Shown: positions 53,666 to 62,987, counted from the first letter of the stretch. The stretch is DNA of 64,000 bases from Allobosea caraganae (GCF_003351345.1 NZ_QQTO01000022.1:124001-188000), one strand, 5' to 3'. Numbers and translations: made by a program. The notes: generated by a model not told the origin, from the sequence alone.

Positions 53666-55287
53666 AGGTGCTCTTGCTCGGCGGCTATGGCGGCTTCGGC
53701 GCCCGGATCGCGCGGCGGCTTGCCGCGGCCGGGCATGAGGTGCTGGTCGCCGGGCGCAGCCGCGAGAAGGCCGAGCGCTTCTGCGAGGGGCAGCCCAGCC
53801 TCACCCCGCTCGGGCTCGATCGCGATCTTGGGCTCGCGGCGGCGCTGGCGGAGCACCGCCCCTTTGCGCTGATCGATGCGGCCGGGCCTTTCCAGGGCAC
53901 CGGCTATGACGTGGCGCAGGCCTGCATCGCGGCGGGCTGCCATTATCTCGACATTGCCGATGGACGGGAGTTCGTCGGCGGCATCGGTGTGCTGGATGAG
54001 GCGGCGCTAGCGGCAGGCGTCGCGGTCATTGCCGGCGCCTCCAGTGTACCTGCCCTCTCGGGCGCGGTGGTGCGCGAGCTTGCAGTGGGGGTGGAGCGCA
54101 TCAGCGCCGTCGAGATGGCGATCAGCGCCTCGAACCGCGCCACAGCCGGGCCTTCGGTCACCAAGGCGATCTTCTCCTATATCGGCAAGGCGATCCCGCT
54201 CTGGCGCGGGCGCCGCCCCCATACCGGCCATGGCTGGCAGGATCTGCAACGGCTCGACTTCTCGATCACGGGCGAAGCGACGCTGCGCGGCCGTGTGGTA
54301 GGCCTCGCCGATGTGCCCGACCTTGCCCTGCTGCCCGAGCGGCTGCCGGGCAGGCCTGCTGTGACGTTCCGGGCTGGCACCGAGCTGGCCGTGCAGAACC
54401 TCGCGCTCTGGCTGGCGAGTTGGCCGGTGCGCTGGGGTTGGCTCGCCGATCTCTCGCGCTTCGTGCCGCTGGTGCTGCGGGCGCAGAAGTTGACCTCGGG
54501 CTTCGGCAGCGACCGCTCCGGCATGATGGTGCGGCTGTTCGGCCTGGCCGGCGGCAGGCGCGTCGAGCGGCGCTGGACTCTGATTGCGAGCGGCGGCGAC
54601 GGGCCGGAGATTCCTGGCCTGGCAGCGGCGATCCTCGTCGACAGGCTGGCCGCCGGAAGCATCGCGCCCGGCGCGCGCGATGCCGGGGAGTTGCTGGCGC
54701 TGGCCGAGTTCGAGCCGGCTTTCTCCGCCCTCGCCATTCGCCATGAGGCAACCGAGTGGCCGCAACCGGCGGCGCTCTATGAGCGGGTGTTGGGCGCGCG
54801 TTTCCTAGCGATGCCGGCTTCCGTCCGTGCCATGCATGGCGTGCTGCGCGACGATGGCGCGAGCGGCCGGGGCACCGTGACGCGCGGCAACAACCCAGTG
54901 GCCCGGCTCGTCGCGGCTGTCTTCGGCTTTCCGGCTGAAGGCGAGCACGTGCTGCATGTCTCCTTCACGGAGAAGGACGGCGCCGAGACGTGGACGCGCG
55001 ATTTTTCGGGGAACCGCTTCACCAGCGAACTCTCGCAGCACGGCGAACACCTCGTCGAGCGCTTCGGACTGTTGCGCTTCGGCTTCCATCTCGAAGCCGA
55101 TGACAGAGGGCTCGCGATGCATCTCAAGCGCTGGTGGCTGGGGCCTGTTCCCCTCCCCCTTGCGCTCGCGCCGCGCTCGCTGGCGCGGGAATGGGAGGCG
55201 GATGGACGCTTCCAGTTCGACGTGCCGATCGCGCTGCCGCTGGTCGGGACGGTGGTGCACTACCGCGGCTGGTTGGAGCGCAAATGA
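53662..55287 (+). CDS. Saccharopine-dehydrogenase-fold oxidoreductase with DUF4166 domain
   Basis: A 541-residue protein. Residues 1-370 form an NAD(P)-binding domain, opening VKVLLLGGYGGFGARIARRL, with PFALIDAAGPFQGTGYDVAQ and CHYLDIADGREFV as in saccharopine dehydrogenase-like proteins. The last 165 residues are DUF4166 (MPASVRAMHGV, GNNPVARLVAAVFGFP, RFGFHLEADDRGLAM). The GTG at 53662 overlaps the monooxygenase stop; the open frame runs further up but only inside that gene. A clear terminator follows. The substrate is not known; a shared pathway with the monooxygenase is inferred. Confidence 0.83.
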   Translation: MKVLLLGGYGGFGARIARRLAAAGHEVLVAGRSREKAERFCEGQPSLTPLGLDRDLGLAAALAEHRPFALIDAAGPFQGTGYDVAQACIAAGCHYLDIADGREFVGGIGVLDEAALAAGVAVIAGASSVPALSGAVVRELAVGVERISAVEMAISASNRATAGPSVTKAIFSYIGKAIPLWRGRRPHTGHGWQDLQRLDFSITGEATLRGRVVGLADVPDLALLPERLPGRPAVTFRAGTELAVQNLALWLASWPVRWGWLADLSRFVPLVLRAQKLTSGFGSDRSGMMVRLFGLAGGRRVERRWTLIASGGDGPEIPGLAAAILVDRLAAGSIAPGARDAGELLALAEFEPAFSALAIRHEATEWPQPAALYERVLGARFLAMPASVRAMHGVLRDDGASGRGTVTRGNNPVARLVAAVFGFPAEGEHVLHVSFTEKDGAETWTRDFSGNRFTSELSQHGEHLVERFGLLRFGFHLEADDRGLAMHLKRWWLGPVPLPLALAPRSLAREWEADGRFQFDVPIALPLVGTVVHYRGWLERK

Positions 55288-55289
55288 AA

Positions 55290-55317
55290 AACGCGCCGGG
55301 GACCAGCCCGGCGCGTT
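55290..55317. terminator. Bidirectional terminator
   Basis: AACGCGCCGGG and CCCGGCGCGTT make a perfect 11-base stem with a 6-base loop (gaccag), preceded by AAAA and followed by TTCTC. It lies two bases after the DUF4166 gene and 30 bases after the end of the opposite RND permease gene, serving both. Confidence 0.85.
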
Positions 55318-55347
55318 CTCGAACGGCTTGAGGTCGTGCGGAGAACC

Positions 55348-58300
55348 TCAGGCCGCCTTTGGCACGTCGTGCTGCTGCGCCAATTCCTGCTCGATGTTCT
55401 TCAGCGGCTTGTTGCCGGTGAGCTTGCGCATCAGCACGTAGAAGACCGGCGTCAGGAAGATGCCGAAGGCGGTGACGCCGATCATGCCGGCGAAGACCGC
55501 GACGCCCATCGCATGACGCATCTCGGCGCCGGCGCCGGTCGAGGTCACCAGCGGAACCACGCCCATGATGAAGGCGAGCGAGGTCATCAGGATCGGCCTG
55601 AGGCGCAGGCGGCTGGCCTCGATCGCGGCCTCGACCGGCGTCCTGCCCTCGAATTCGAGCTCGCGTGCGAATTCGACGATCAGGATCGCGTTCTTGGCCG
55701 ATAGCCCCACTAGGACGACGAGGCCGATCTGGGTGAAGACGTTGTTGTCCCCGCCCGTGTACCAGACGCCGGTCATCGCCGCGAGCAGGCCCATCGGGAT
55801 GATCATGATGATCGCGATCGGCAGCGTCAGGCTCTCGTACTGGGCGGCGAGCACCAGGAAGACGAGCAGGATCGCCAGCGGGAAGACGAGCAGAGACGAG
55901 TTGCCGGCCAGGATCTCCTGATAGGTCAGCTCGGTCCATTCGAAGGCGAAGCCCTTGGGCAGCGTCTCGTTGGCGATGCGCTCGGCCGCGGCCTGGGCCT
56001 GGCCGGAGGAATAGCCGGGGGCGGCGCCGGCGTTGATGTCGGCGCTGAGGAAGCCGTTATAGCGCATGGCGCGTTCCGGGCCGGTGTCGTTGCGCACGTT
56101 CAGCACGGCGTTGAGCGGCACCATCTCGCCCGAGCTCGAGCGGACCTTCAGCTTGCCGATATCCTCGGCATAGGCGCGGAAGGGCGCATCGGCCTGGACG
56201 CGCACGGTGTAGGTGCGGCCGAATTTGTTGAAGTCGTTGACATAGGACGAGCCGAGATAGATCTGCAGCGTCTCGAAGACATCGGTCACGGCGACGCCGA
56301 GCTGGCGCGCCTTGGTGCGGTCGATATCGGCATAGAGCTGCGGGACGTTGACCTGGAAGCTCGAGAACATGCCCGCCAGTTCAGGAGCAGTGGCGGCCTT
56401 GGCCATGAAGGCCTTGGTCACCTCGTCCAGCGCCTTGTAGCCGAGGCCGGCGCGGTCCTCGATCTGCAGCTTGAAGCCGCCGATCGTGCCGAGGCCCTGG
56501 ACGGGCGGCGGCGGGAACATGGCGATGAACGCCTCCTTGATGCCGGCGAACTCCTTGTTGAGCTGCATGGCGATAGCGGCGCCGTTCAGGTCGGGCGTCT
56601 TGCGCTGGTCGAAGGACTTCAGCCCGACGAAAACGATGCCGGCATTGGACGAGTTGGTGAAGCCGTTGATCGACAGGCCCGGGAAGGAGATCGCGTTCTC
56701 GACGCCGGGATGCTTCAGGGCGATCTCGTCCATGCGCCGGATGACGTCCTCGGTGCGGTCGAGCGTGGCGGCATCAGGCAGCTGGGCGAAGCCGACGAGG
56801 TACTGCTTGTCCTGGCCCGGCACGAAGCCGCCGGGAATGGTGCGGAACAGGCCGACCGTCAGGGCGACGAGGCCGACATAGACCACCATCATCACGGTCT
56901 TGCGGCCGAGGATGCGCTTCACGCCGCCGCCATAGGCCTGCGAACTGCGGTTGAAGAAGCGATTGAAGCCGCGGAAGAACCAGCCGAAGGCGCCGTCCAT
57001 GACGCGTGTGAGCAGGTCCTTCGGCGCATGGTGCGAGCGCAGCAGCAGCGCGGCGAGCGCAGGCGAGAGCGTCAGGGAGTTGATCGCCGAGATCACCGTC
57101 GAGATCGCGATGGTGAGCGCGAACTGGCGATAGAACTGGCCGGTCAGGCCGCTGATGAAGGCGAGCGGGACGAAGACCGCGACGAGCACGAGTGCGATCG
57201 CGATGATCGGACCGGAGACCTCGCGCATCGCCTTGTAGGTCGCCTCGCGCGGCTCCAGGCCGTTCTCGATGTTGCGCTCGACATTCTCGACCACGACGAT
57301 GGCGTCGTCGACGACGATGCCGATCGCCAGCACCAGGCCGAACAGGCTGAGCGCGTTGATGGAGAAGCCGAAGAGATACATCACCGCGAAGGTGCCGATG
57401 ACCGAGATCGGCACGGCGACGAGCGGGATGATCGAGGCGCGCCAAGTCTGCAGGAAGATGATGACGACGAGCACGACGAGCGCGATCGCCTCCAGCAGCG
57501 TGTGGACGACGGCCTCGATCGAGGCGCGCACGAACTGCGTGGTGTCGTAGACGATCGAGTAGTCGACGCCCTCGGGCATGTTCTGCTTGATCTCGTGCAT
57601 CACCTCCCGCACGCGGTCGGCAATGGCGATGGCGTTCGAGTTCGGCGCCTGGAAGACCGGGACGGCGACGGCCGACTTGCCGTTGAGCAGCGAGCGCAGC
57701 GAGTAGTCGGCAGCGCCGAGTTCGAGGCGGGCAACGTCGCGCAGGCGGGTGACGGCGCCGGTCGCGCTGGTCTTGATGATGATGTCGCCGAACTCCTCCT
57801 CGTTCTGGAGGCGGCCCTGCGCATTCACCGAAAGCTGCAGGTCGAGGCCGGGGGCGTTCGGCGAGGAGCCGATGACGCCGGCGGCGGCCTGGACGTTCTG
57901 GGCGCGGATCTCGTTGACGACATCGCTCGGCGACAGGCCATGCTCGGCCATGCGCTGCGGATCGAGCCAGACGCGCAGCGAATAGTCGCCCGAGCCGAAG
58001 AGCTGGACCTGGCCGACGCCGTCGATGCGCGCCAGCCGGTCCTTGACGTTGAGGACGGCGTAGTTGCGCAGATAGGTCATGTCGTAGCGACCGTTCGGCG
58101 AGGTGATGTGCACCACCATCGTCAGGTCGGGCGAACTCTTGATCGTGGTGACGCCGAGGCGGCGCACCTCCTCCGGCAGCCGCGGCTCGGCCTGGCTGAC
58201 GCGGTTCTGGACGAGCTGCTGGGCCTTGTCGGGATCGGTGCCGAGCTTGAAGGTGACGTTCAGAGTCATCACGCCGTCGGTCGTCGCCTGGCTCGACATG

Positions 58301-58536
58301 TAGAGCATGCCCTCGACGCCGTTGATCTGCTCCTCGATCGGCGTCGCGACGGTCTCGGCGATGACGCGCGGGTTGGCACCCGGGTACTGCGCGCGCACCA
58401 CGATGGTCGGCGGCACGACCTCGGGATATTCCGAGATCGGCAGCACGCGCAGCGAGAGCAGTCCCGCGATCAGGATCAGGACGGAGAGAACGCCCGCGAA
58501 GATCGGGCGGTCGATGAAGAATTTTGAGAGGTTCAT
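55348..58536 (-). CDS. RND multidrug efflux permease (AcrB/MexB, HAE1 family)
   Basis: A 1,062-residue inner-membrane proton-driven pump. It opens MNLSKFFIDRPIFAGVLSVL, the HAE1 signature, and the membrane aspartate pair appears in AIGIVVDDAIVVVENVERN; the two homologous halves each have six helices and large periplasmic loops (for example GFVPGQDKQYLVGFAQLPDA). Twelve helices are expected. It is the third gene of an operon with an alpha/beta hydrolase and the adaptor. No outer-membrane channel gene follows, so a shared TolC/OprM-like channel must come from elsewhere. Confidence 0.95.
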   Translation of the reverse strand: MNLSKFFIDRPIFAGVLSVLILIAGLLSLRVLPISEYPEVVPPTIVVRAQYPGANPRVIAETVATPIEEQINGVEGMLYMSSQATTDGVMTLNVTFKLGTDPDKAQQLVQNRVSQAEPRLPEEVRRLGVTTIKSSPDLTMVVHITSPNGRYDMTYLRNYAVLNVKDRLARIDGVGQVQLFGSGDYSLRVWLDPQRMAEHGLSPSDVVNEIRAQNVQAAAGVIGSSPNAPGLDLQLSVNAQGRLQNEEEFGDIIIKTSATGAVTRLRDVARLELGAADYSLRSLLNGKSAVAVPVFQAPNSNAIAIADRVREVMHEIKQNMPEGVDYSIVYDTTQFVRASIEAVVHTLLEAIALVVLVVIIFLQTWRASIIPLVAVPISVIGTFAVMYLFGFSINALSLFGLVLAIGIVVDDAIVVVENVERNIENGLEPREATYKAMREVSGPIIAIALVLVAVFVPLAFISGLTGQFYRQFALTIAISTVISAINSLTLSPALAALLLRSHHAPKDLLTRVMDGAFGWFFRGFNRFFNRSSQAYGGGVKRILGRKTVMMVVYVGLVALTVGLFRTIPGGFVPGQDKQYLVGFAQLPDAATLDRTEDVIRRMDEIALKHPGVENAISFPGLSINGFTNSSNAGIVFVGLKSFDQRKTPDLNGAAIAMQLNKEFAGIKEAFIAMFPPPPVQGLGTIGGFKLQIEDRAGLGYKALDEVTKAFMAKAATAPELAGMFSSFQVNVPQLYADIDRTKARQLGVAVTDVFETLQIYLGSSYVNDFNKFGRTYTVRVQADAPFRAYAEDIGKLKVRSSSGEMVPLNAVLNVRNDTGPERAMRYNGFLSADINAGAAPGYSSGQAQAAAERIANETLPKGFAFEWTELTYQEILAGNSSLLVFPLAILLVFLVLAAQYESLTLPIAIIMIIPMGLLAAMTGVWYTGGDNNVFTQIGLVVLVGLSAKNAILIVEFARELEFEGRTPVEAAIEASRLRLRPILMTSLAFIMGVVPLVTSTGAGAEMRHAMGVAVFAGMIGVTAFGIFLTPVFYVLMRKLTGNKPLKNIEQELAQQHDVPKAA

Positions 58537-58628
58537 GTCGGCCCCCTTGGCCAGACCTCCGGCAGCGCCGCGGGCCTCAGGGGCTCCGCGGCTAGGATGT
58601 GCCGGGGTTATGTTTCCGGATCACGGCG

Positions 58629-59864
58629 TCAGCGCTGGGCGACGTCCGTGCTTTCGTTGGGTTGGTTCTTGGCGACCTGCTGGCGCAGCTCGGTCTTCTC
58701 GGCCATCGGCACCTGCTCGGGCGCGACGGTCGCGCCAGGGCGGACGCGCTGCAGGCCGTTGACGACGATCTGCTCACCCGCCTTCAGACCGCTGGTGACG
58801 ATGCGCAGTCCCTCGGCGCCGGCGCCGAGCGTGACCTCGCGCCAGGAGGCCTTGCTGTCGGGGCCGACCACGAAGACGAACTTCTTGTTCTGGTCGGTGC
58901 CGACGGCGCGCTCATTGATGACCAGCGCCGGTTCGGAGCGGGCCTGGCCGAGGCGGATGCGGACGAACTGGCCCGGCATCAGCGCACCATCGGGGTTGTC
59001 GAAGATGGCGCGGACGCGCACCGTGCCGCTGCCGGCATCGACGGCGTTGTCGACGAACTGGAGCTTGCCGGTGATCGGCGTGCCCTCGTTCGTCACCGTG
59101 CTCATCTGGACCGGGATCAGGTCGAGCCGGCGCGGACCGCCATTGGCCGGCGGCAACGTTGCCAGCGCCAGGAGCACGGTCTTCTCGTCGGCATTGAAGC
59201 TGGCATAGATCGGATCGACCGAGACCAGCGTGGTCAGCAGCGAGGAGCCGGCGCCGGCGGCGATGAGATTGCCGATCGTGACCTCGAGCCGGCCGATGCG
59301 GCCACTGATCGGGGCGCGGATCTGCGTGTAGTCAAGGTTGAGCCGGGCTGTCCGCACGGCTGCTTCAGCGGCCTTCTGGTTGGCCTGGGCTTCACGCAGC
59401 GCGTTCAACCTCGTGTCGAGATCGCGTTGCGAGACGTTCTGCGTCGACATCAGGCGCTGGCCGCGCTCATGCTCGGTGGCGGCAAGCGCCACGCGAGCCT
59501 CGGCCGCCACGACCTGCGCCTGGGTGCGCTCGAACTCGGCCTGGTAGGGCGCCTGGTCGATGCTGAAGAGCAGGTCGCCCTGCTTGACCAGGCTGCCCTG
59601 CTGGAAATGCACGGCCTCGACGACGCCGGAGACGCGCGAACGCAGCTCGACGCGCTCGACCGCCTCCAGCCGGCCGGAATACTCGCCCCAGTTGATGAGG
59701 TCGCGCTGCTCGACCGTCGCGACCGAAACCGGGGTCGCGGGCGGCGCAGGCGGGGTGGTGTCGCCCTGCGCCGAGCCATTCATCACGAGCAGCACGGCGG
59801 CGACGGAGACGGAGGCGGCGAGGCTACCGCCCAACAAGGCGCGACGGATCGTTCCCTGAATCAT
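58629..59864 (-). CDS. RND efflux periplasmic adaptor (MexA/AcrA-like)
   Basis: A 411-residue membrane-fusion protein with an N-terminal signal or anchor (ALLGGSLAASVSVAAVLLV) and no lipobox cysteine, so not a lipoprotein. Barrel-sandwich halves show ELRSRVSGVVEAVHFQQGSL and APISGRIGRLEVTIGNLI around a coiled-coil hairpin rich in Ala/Glu (about residues 105-170). It joins the pump to an outer-membrane channel. It lies 92 bases upstream of the pump gene and 54 bases after the hydrolase gene. Confidence 0.93.
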   Translation of the reverse strand: MIQGTIRRALLGGSLAASVSVAAVLLVMNGSAQGDTTPPAPPATPVSVATVEQRDLINWGEYSGRLEAVERVELRSRVSGVVEAVHFQQGSLVKQGDLLFSIDQAPYQAEFERTQAQVVAAEARVALAATEHERGQRLMSTQNVSQRDLDTRLNALREAQANQKAAEAAVRTARLNLDYTQIRAPISGRIGRLEVTIGNLIAAGAGSSLLTTLVSVDPIYASFNADEKTVLLALATLPPANGGPRRLDLIPVQMSTVTNEGTPITGKLQFVDNAVDAGSGTVRVRAIFDNPDGALMPGQFVRIRLGQARSEPALVINERAVGTDQNKKFVFVVGPDSKASWREVTLGAGAEGLRIVTSGLKAGEQIVVNGLQRVRPGATVAPEQVPMAEKTELRQQVAKNQPNESTDVAQR

Positions 59865-59918
59865 GGGTTCATTCCTTCCGAGAGATTGAAAAACGAAATA
59901 GCGGCCGCGGCGTCCGGA

Positions 59919-60755
59919 TCAGGACGGTGCGGTGGCTTCGAAGAACTTGCTTACATGGTCACGTGCCAGACAGAGGCAGGAGCCTTCCTTCGGACCCTCG
60001 GCATAGGCCTCGGGCCAGTTGCTGGGCGCAGGTTGCAGATGGCTGCGGACGAAAACACCCGCTTCCTGCAACCGGTGCCCGTAATCGGCTGTTTCATCGC
60101 GCATCGGATCATCCTCGGCGGTGATCAGCAGCGCAGGCGCCAGCCCGGCCAGGCGCGAGGCGCCAAGCGGGCAGGCATAGGGATGGGCCGCCTTGTCGGG
60201 CGAGCCGAGATAATCGTGCCAGCCATCGGCCCAGCGGCAGCCGACGGGGCCGCCTTCGGCCGCGCGCAGCGAATAGGTGCCGAGGCAGGAATCGAGCATC
60301 GGCGAAAGCAGGATCTGGCCGGCGAGCGGCGGACCCTGACGATCGCGCGCCATCATCGCCAGCGCGGCGGCGAGGTTGCCGCCGGCCTCCTCGCCCGCGA
60401 CATAGAGCGGCGCATGCTTCGCGGCCCAGCGGCTGCGGTTCTTGTAGACGGCCTGGAGCCCGCTGAAGGCGGCTTCGAGCACATCCGGGAAGCGATGCTC
60501 GGGCGCGAGCGGGTATTCGACGGAGACCACGGCCGCGCCGGAGCGGGCCAGCATGGTCGCAACGGCCTCACCGCAATCCAGTGAGCCGTCATTGAAAGTG
60601 CCGCCATGCAGATGCATCACCAGCACGGGGCTTTTGCCCGGGGCCTCCGATACATAAATGCGGGCGGCGAGCGAAACCGGCTTGGCCGCAAGCGTCACCT
60701 CGCGCCGCGAAATCGCGGCGGGGCGGCTTTCCGAAATGGTCGGCAGAGCGGACAT
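59919..60755 (-). CDS. Alpha/beta hydrolase of the hormone-sensitive lipase family, nucleophile missing
   Basis: A 278-residue protein from the ATG at 60755 (an upstream ATG at 60806 is also possible). The oxyanion motif HLHGGTF is intact, as is the acid region TAEDDPMRDE, but the nucleophile elbow, normally GDSAGG, reads GEEAGGN, with glutamate in place of serine, and no histidine in the usual HGF context near the C-terminus (QPAPSNWPEAY). It is thus probably not an active esterase; it may bind a ligand or use other chemistry. It heads the RND efflux operon and is divergent from a LysR regulator. Confidence 0.8.
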   Translation of the reverse strand: MSALPTISESRPAAISRREVTLAAKPVSLAARIYVSEAPGKSPVLVMHLHGGTFNDGSLDCGEAVATMLARSGAAVVSVEYPLAPEHRFPDVLEAAFSGLQAVYKNRSRWAAKHAPLYVAGEEAGGNLAAALAMMARDRQGPPLAGQILLSPMLDSCLGTYSLRAAEGGPVGCRWADGWHDYLGSPDKAAHPYACPLGASRLAGLAPALLITAEDDPMRDETADYGHRLQEAGVFVRSHLQPAPSNWPEAYAEGPKEGSCLCLARDHVSKFFEATAPS

Positions 60756-60890
60756 GACAGGGCTCGGCGGCGGTGTTGCGATGCAGCATGATTTAAGCGA
60801 GGGCATATTCGGAATAAACTGCCTCTTTGCTCATTCATTATTTCCAGATAGAAATAATCACGCGATCTCGCTTCACATCCGGAGATGGTG

Positions 60891-61835
60891 ATGGACCAGC
60901 TCAGCGCCATGCGTGCCTTCACCCGCGTCGTCGAGGCCGGCAGCTTCAGCCGCGCCGCCGACCTGCTGGACATGCCGAAGCCGACGGTGACCAAGCACAT
61001 CCAGCAACTGGAGACGCATCTGCGCGCCAAGCTGCTGAACCGCACGACGCGGCGCGTCACCGTGACGATGGACGGCGCCGCCTATTACGAGCGGGCGCTG
61101 CGCGTGCTCAACGAGATCGACGAGCTCGACGGCAGCATGGCCTCGTCGCAGGCGCGGCCAAGCGGGCGGCTGCGCGTCGATTGCAGCGCGCAGCTGGCGC
61201 TCAGGGTGATCATTCCCAACCTCGCCGAATTCCACGAGCGCTATCCCGAGATCCAGCTCGACCTCGGCCTGAGCGACCGGCCGGCCGACCTGCTGGCCGA
61301 GAACCTCGACTGCGCCATCCGCGCCGGCGAGATCACCGACCAGAACCTGATCGCCCGGCGCATCGGCGAGATGTACATGGAGACCTCGGCCTCGCCCTCC
61401 TACCTCCAGCGCCATGGCGTGCCGCAGCACCCGACCGACCTGGAGAAGGACCATTTCGTCATCGGCTATCGCTATGCGGGCACCAGCCGCACCGCGCCCT
61501 TCACCTATGCCGACGGCAAGGAGACGCATGAGGTCAGGGGCAACTACATCGTCTCGCTGAACGAGGGCACCGGCTATATCGCCGCCGGGCTGGCCGGGCT
61601 CGGCGTCATCCAGGCCCCGACCTTCATGGTGCAGGAGCATGTCGCGTCGGGCGCGCTGGTGCCGGTCCTGACCAATTGGTGCTCGGCGCCCAAGCCGCTG
61701 CACATCATCTACCCGCCGAACCGGCACCTTTCCAACAAGGTGCGTGTCTTCGTCGACTGGCTGGCGGTGCTGTTTGCCAAGGACGACCTGATCCAAAGGC
61801 GCTCGGCGCTGCCGCATGACGGGCATCGGCCGTAA
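60891..61835 (+). CDS. LysR-family transcriptional regulator
   Basis: A 314-residue regulator. The winged helix MDQLSAMRAFTRVVEAGSFS and PTVTKHIQQLETHLRAKLLN is typical, followed by a periplasmic-binding-type effector domain (RLRVDCSAQLALRVIIPNL, LPDRPADLLAENLDCAIRAG-like). The ATG at 60891 has GGAG six bases upstream. It faces the hydrolase-adaptor-pump operon across about 135 AT-rich bases (60756-60890, with taaatcatgc and tatttccagatagaaataat), which should hold both promoters, so it is the likely efflux regulator. Confidence 0.92.
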   Translation: MDQLSAMRAFTRVVEAGSFSRAADLLDMPKPTVTKHIQQLETHLRAKLLNRTTRRVTVTMDGAAYYERALRVLNEIDELDGSMASSQARPSGRLRVDCSAQLALRVIIPNLAEFHERYPEIQLDLGLSDRPADLLAENLDCAIRAGEITDQNLIARRIGEMYMETSASPSYLQRHGVPQHPTDLEKDHFVIGYRYAGTSRTAPFTYADGKETHEVRGNYIVSLNEGTGYIAAGLAGLGVIQAPTFMVQEHVASGALVPVLTNWCSAPKPLHIIYPPNRHLSNKVRVFVDWLAVLFAKDDLIQRRSALPHDGHRP

Positions 61836-61860
61836 CCAACCTTGCCGAACAAGGCGCGGG

Positions 61861-62209
61861 AGCCCTCTCCTTCCAGGGAGGGCGATCGCATATGGAGAAG
61901 GAAAGGGGAACATTGCCTGTCGGAGTAGCGCAACCTTCGCGCTTCGATTCGGTTTTGTTCCCGTTCCGATTCCGGTCGCAAGAGCCGGCTTTTTCCGTAT
62001 GCGATCGCCCTGCCTGTAAGGAGAGGGTTGGGTGAGGTGTCGGCCCTTTGACGCTGCTGCCGTGACCCCGTCATTGCGAGCGCAGCGAGGCAACCTAAGG
62101 GGTCTCGCGCAATCCCCATGGGTTGCGTCGCTGCGCTCGCAATGACGGCGTTCAGCCTCACTGGTCCAACGGCCTACACCTCACCCTGCCCTCTCCTTAC
62201 AGGAGAGGG
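61861..62209. repeat. Composite of nested inverted repeats
   Basis: Three layers are visible. Outer: ccctctccttcc-agggagggcgatcgcatatgg (61862-61894) inverted at 61997-62030 (gtatgcgatcgccctgcctg...). Inner, separate: ccgtcattgcgagcgcagcgaggcaacc / ggttgcgtcgctgcgctcgcaatgacgg (62069-62096 and 62118-62147), related to 25.3 kb. Last: gagagggttgggtgaggtgtcggcc (62022-62046) inverted at 62171-62209. The end of the composite lies inside the TetR-family gene. Confidence 0.8.
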
Positions 62210-62896
62210 TTCCCCGCGCTCGACCTCTTGCTGCCGCAACTCCGCCGCCACTGCGGCGATGCCGCCGAAGGCGAAGCGCTGGAAATGCGCGACGATCTCC
62301 TCGATTCCCGCCGGCCCCGAGGCCAGCCCGGGAAAGACCTGACTGAGGATCTGCCGGTCGCCGACCAGCATGACGACGAAGGGCGCGACCACGCTGAGCG
62401 CGCAGCGGGCGACGGCGTCGTGATCATGCGGCAGGCCCAGAATGTCGCCGATGAGGCCGGTGACGATGCGCTTCTTCGGCAGGATCTCGCGCTCGCGTAG
62501 CACGACGAAGGCCGGCGACGGCGCCAGTACCTCGCGGCTCAGCACCCGCAGCGGCCAGGAGGCCGGGCCGGTCACCGTCAGCACCACCATGCGGATGATG
62601 ATGCGCAGCTTGTCGGCGGGTTCGCCCGGCGCCTCGGCCAGCGCGCGCAAGGTGTCGTAGGTCACCAGCCGGCGATGCGCCTCGACCAGCACCTCGGCAT
62701 GCAGCCCGTCGATACCGCCATAATAGTAGTTCACCGCGGCGGAATTGGTGCCGGCCCGCTCGGCGATCTCCTTGCCGGTCGTGCGGTCAAAGCCCTTCTC
62801 GGCGAAGACTTCACCGGCCGCCTCCAGAATCTGGGCCTTGGTCGCGGCGCCGTCCTCGCGGCGGCCGGAAACCTTTCGGGGTGATTTGCGTATCAT
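62174..62896 (-). CDS. TetR-family regulator (CecR/YbiH type)
   Basis: A 240-residue repressor. N-terminal helix-turn-helix: TKAQILEAAGEVFAEKGFDR and GTNSAAVNYYYGG. The ligand domain with PLRVLSREVLAPSPAF and AVARCALSVVAPFVVMLVGD fits the CecR/DUF1956 group. The last 16 residues (ERGEPSPVRRGQGEV) are encoded by the inverted repeat, so the native end was probably around residue 224. It is divergent from a YbhG-like gene, as in E. coli, where CecR controls ybhGFSR. Confidence 0.88.
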   Translation of the reverse strand: MIRKSPRKVSGRREDGAATKAQILEAAGEVFAEKGFDRTTGKEIAERAGTNSAAVNYYYGGIDGLHAEVLVEAHRRLVTYDTLRALAEAPGEPADKLRIIIRMVVLTVTGPASWPLRVLSREVLAPSPAFVVLREREILPKKRIVTGLIGDILGLPHDHDAVARCALSVVAPFVVMLVGDRQILSQVFPGLASGPAGIEEIVAHFQRFAFGGIAAVAAELRQQEVERGEPSPVRRGQGEV

Positions 62897-62938
62897 GCCT
62901 TGAGCATAGCGCCTCGCAGCGACAAATCAAAGATAGAG

Positions 62939-62953
62939 TTTAAATTTAAATTT
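62939..62953. promoter_or_regulatory. AT-only palindrome between the TetR gene and the YbhG-like gene
   Basis: TTTAAATTTAAATTT contains two overlapping perfect 12-base palindromes in the 91-base gap between divergent genes. It is the likely operator of the TetR-family repressor and overlaps the promoter region. Confidence 0.6.
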
Positions 62954-62987
62954 GACTTCCGATGCGAGGCGCTTATCCTGACCAACC

